Assembly (NCBI GenBank): GCA_013203905.1
Contig: JABMPC010000013.1
Span: forward strand, 1-60,596
Length of the DNA stretch: 60,596 nucleotides
Origin: Chlorobium sp.
GTDB taxonomy: Bacteria; Bacteroidota; Chlorobiia; Chlorobiales; Chlorobiaceae
Direction of reading: 5' to 3'
Shown: piece by piece, positions 58,611 to 60,596 of the stretch
How the letters are laid out: each line of letters starts with the position of its first letter
How positions within the stretch are numbered: the stretch's first letter is position 1
Notes under the pieces: model-generated
The model's database searches: none
The model's input: only the letters and a program-made list of their open reading frames with translations
Told to the model about the DNA's origin: nothing
Made by a program: the position numbers and the translations under genes

Positions 58611-59576
58611 ATGATAGACCATAGTATTATAAGAGAGTTGGCGGAAGTACTGGAGACGGATGCCTCGGGGGCCTCACATTTCCTCAAGGGGTTTGCTGGC
58701 GCAATGAGTCGTGAGTTGCTTCTTCATCGAAGGCTCAGCGTCAAGGGCCTTGGGCTTTTTACCTCTGCTTATGCGCCTCCTGAGAGGAACCGGAGCGAAG
58801 AGGGGTGGTATTACACTCCTCCGGCTCAAAGCGTTATCTGGAAAGCCCGTTCTGGAGACGACGATACGCTCCGTCTTGCACTGGAGGGAATGCGTCTTGA
58901 GGTCGGAGAAGGGGCGCGGGTTGCCGGAGCGCTCAACCAGATATTTTCTCGTGCCAGAAAGAAACGGCTTGAACTTCATCTCGCCGGTTTTGGAACCTTC
59001 AGGCCTGTCGGGAAAGGGTACGGGTTCATGGCGGATGAGGGTCTTCTCTCTATTCTCAACAGTGACTATGAAGGTTTGAGTCGTGTTGCTTCGGCTCCTC
59101 TTGGCTCTTCCCCTATTCTCAAAATTGTTTCTGCTTCTGCTGTTATTGTAATCCTTTCGGCCATAGCCCTGACCTTTATTTTCCGGAGCAGCACGCCGGT
59201 TCCTGTCCCGGAGCTGCCTCCTGCACCTCCCATCCCGGTTGCGGTTGACAGCCTGGTTGCCCCGGTGCCCGCTCTTCCTGATCCGGCAGATCCGGTGTTT
59301 CTTGAGGTGGGCGAGTTTACGGTTGTTCTCGCTACCTATACCAGCGAAATGAAGGCTCGTCGTGAGGTGGGCCGGTTGAATTCCGCCGGGGTTCAGGCGG
59401 CACTCTGGCCTGCGTATTCAAATGGGGTGAAGTACTGGCGCATCAGGACAGGGCAGTTTGCCAGCAGAAGCGGGGCACAGCTGGCAATAAGGGCGTTGGG
59501 GGAGAATGTTGTTCCGGTCCCTTATATTCAGGAGGTAAAAAAACGGGTTCTGAAGAATGGAAAAAAAAGCATGTAA
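58611..59576 (+). CDS. SPOR domain membrane protein with two HU-like domains
   Basis: 321 residues from ATG 58611 (MIDHSIIRELAEVLE); the longer start at 58569 is less likely. Two N-terminal regions (residues 1-80 and 97-160) look like the CCDC81-type prokaryotic HU-like fold (LLHRRLSVKGLGLFTSAYAP; LELHLAGFGTFRPVG). A single membrane helix (ILKIVSASAVIVILSAIALT) is followed by a proline-rich linker and a C-terminal SPOR domain (residues about 240-310; FTVVLATYTSEMKARREV). SPOR domains bind denuded septal glycan. It may link nucleoid or division proteins to the wall; this is inferred. Confidence 0.8.
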   Translation: MIDHSIIRELAEVLETDASGASHFLKGFAGAMSRELLLHRRLSVKGLGLFTSAYAPPERNRSEEGWYYTPPAQSVIWKARSGDDDTLRLALEGMRLEVGEGARVAGALNQIFSRARKKRLELHLAGFGTFRPVGKGYGFMADEGLLSILNSDYEGLSRVASAPLGSSPILKIVSASAVIVILSAIALTFIFRSSTPVPVPELPPAPPIPVAVDSLVAPVPALPDPADPVFLEVGEFTVVLATYTSEMKARREVGRLNSAGVQAALWPAYSNGVKYWRIRTGQFASRSGAQLAIRALGENVVPVPYIQEVKKRVLKNGKKSM

Positions 59577-60596
59577 CGCACTGCATCCGCAGTCCATGTG
59601 TCCCGCCTTCGGGGGGCTGCGCGTACTGACGCGTATTGACGGTGTCCAGGTATGTCTTGTGGCTGATCAGGGTTGCCTCTACGGGCTCACCTTTGTCTCG
59701 CATTTTTATGCAGCTCGAAAGTCCATAGTTTCTCCTGAGCTGATGAATGTGCAGATTTCAGGGGGCAGCATGATTGATGATCTTCGCCGTACCATAGAGG
59801 AGATTGCCTCTGATCCTTCCGTCCGTTTTATTCCCGTTGTCAGCACCTGTGTGGCTGAAACGGCAGGCATTGCCGAAGAGCTGCTTCCCAGAAAGGCAGG
59901 CAATGCGGATGTTCTGCTTGTGCGGCTTCCTGCATTTCAGATCCGGACCCATCCGGAGGCCAAGGATGTTGCCGTGGCAACGCTGCTGAGGCGGTTTGGG
60001 GCCTTGACTGAGCCTCGCAAACCCAAGTCGCTGGTTGTTCTGGGAGAGATTTTTCCGCTTGATGCCATGACCATTGGCACCATTTTGCAGAAAATAGGCG
60101 TTCAGTCGGTGGTCACGCTTCCGGGGACGGCGGTTGAGGACTATGAAGAGGCTGGCCGTGTTGAGGCCTGTGCAGTGCTGCACCCTTTTTATGGCAAAAC
60201 GGTTGATCTGCTTCGGGAGCATGGGGTGAAGATTGTTGGCGGCAACCCTATCGGAGCCAATGCTACGGCAGAGTGGATTCGTGATATCGGGGCAGCGCTT
60301 GATCTTGACAGCGCAGCTGTTGAGGCGGTAGCTGTTGAGGAGTCGGAGAAGGTTCGCGAGGTGATGGGACGGTTCGGGGGGCTCAGTGGCAGCGTGATTG
60401 TTGCCGGCTATGAGGGTAATGAACTGCCTGTTGTCCGTCTGCTGCTTGAGGCGGGTCTTGAAGTGCCCTATGCTTCCACTTCAATTGCCCGGACTGCGCT
60501 GGGCGAGGACGACCACCGTGTGCTCAGTATGCTGGGTACGGAAATCCGCTACAGGAAATATCTTGAGGATGATATGGAGGCAGTTGTGCGCCTGAA
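59557..60596 (+). CDS. bchY: chlorophyllide a reductase subunit Y (partial, runs off the window)
   Basis: Open from ATG 59557 to the last base with no stop, about 346 residues seen. It overlaps the SPOR gene by 20 bp in another frame. Matches BchY: LHPQSMCPAFGGLRVLTRID, CLYGLTFVSHFYAARKS, VVSTCVAETAGIAEELLP and RTHPEAKDV. Cys residues in SMCPAFG, GCLYGL and VSTCV are probable cluster ligands shared with NifD/BchN-like proteins. BchXYZ reduces ring B of chlorophyllide to bacteriochlorophyllide a, needed for BChl a of the reaction centre and baseplate. Confidence 0.93.
   Translation, partial: MEKKACNALHPQSMCPAFGGLRVLTRIDGVQVCLVADQGCLYGLTFVSHFYAARKSIVSPELMNVQISGGSMIDDLRRTIEEIASDPSVRFIPVVSTCVAETAGIAEELLPRKAGNADVLLVRLPAFQIRTHPEAKDVAVATLLRRFGALTEPRKPKSLVVLGEIFPLDAMTIGTILQKIGVQSVVTLPGTAVEDYEEAGRVEACAVLHPFYGKTVDLLREHGVKIVGGNPIGANATAEWIRDIGAALDLDSAAVEAVAVEESEKVREVMGRFGGLSGSVIVAGYEGNELPVVRLLLEAGLEVPYASTSIARTALGEDDHRVLSMLGTEIRYRKYLEDDMEAVVRL

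Overview
The window is chromosomal DNA from a green sulfur bacterium (Chlorobiaceae, Chlorobium/Pelodictyon-like). Evidence: chlorosome envelope protein genes (csmE- and csmB-type), a BchF/BchV-family 3-vinyl hydratase, a BchE/BchQ-like radical SAM protein, the start of bchY at the right edge, and a menaquinone cluster. Genes are dense and on both strands, often with 4-bp overlaps. There is no rRNA, prophage, complete IS element or CRISPR array. The only RNA gene seen is tRNA-Asp(GTC).

Layout. 1-326: non-coding edge with a 26-bp tandem repeat. 327-17600: housekeeping and envelope genes: a CBS-like pseudoenzyme, a zinc-ribbon protein, rpsU, aroA, an alpha/beta hydrolase, a YtxH protein, an HD phosphohydrolase, lptB, a TM2 protein, a gamma-carbonic-anhydrase-like protein, an FAD oxidoreductase, an MscS channel, an FKBP isomerase, a U32 peptidase, an rRNA methyltransferase, TerC, a patatin, a YbaK-type deacylase and a GT4 glycosyltransferase. 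17600-24530: a photosynthetic antenna region. On the minus strand lie a bchQ-like radical SAM gene, a 38-aa membrane protein, csmB and csmE. Divergently on the plus strand lie bchV, a 71-aa membrane protein, a chlorophyll-b-reductase-like SDR and a hybrid histidine kinase.

24560-27690 holds the oxidative pentose phosphate enzymes (gnd, zwf, pgl). 27800-32030 holds a DUF2278 protein, a membrane protein, two L,D-transpeptidases and an SRPBCC protein. 32050-41360, on the minus strand, holds metH, a carboxylesterase, mnmA, an ETF-quinone oxidoreductase, mgtE and a 3-methyladenine glycosylase. 41450-44490 holds parAB, dapB and a membrane protein. 44460-52650 is the menaquinone cluster (menF-D-kinase-H-B-C-E, minus strand). 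52690-60596 holds a TPR lipoprotein, a NYN-domain protein, tRNA-Asp, citrate synthase, gatC, a DUF167 protein, kdsB, xseA, a SPOR/HU-like protein and bchY (cut by the edge).

The most interesting part is 17.6-24.5 kb. The radical SAM gene is broken by one extra base in a run of eight G. The SDR in the opposite operon keeps a chlorophyll-b-reductase signature but has lost the catalytic Tyr and Lys. Small undescribed membrane proteins sit in both operons. A second likely pseudoenzyme, a cystathionine-synthase fold without its PLP lysine, lies at the left edge.
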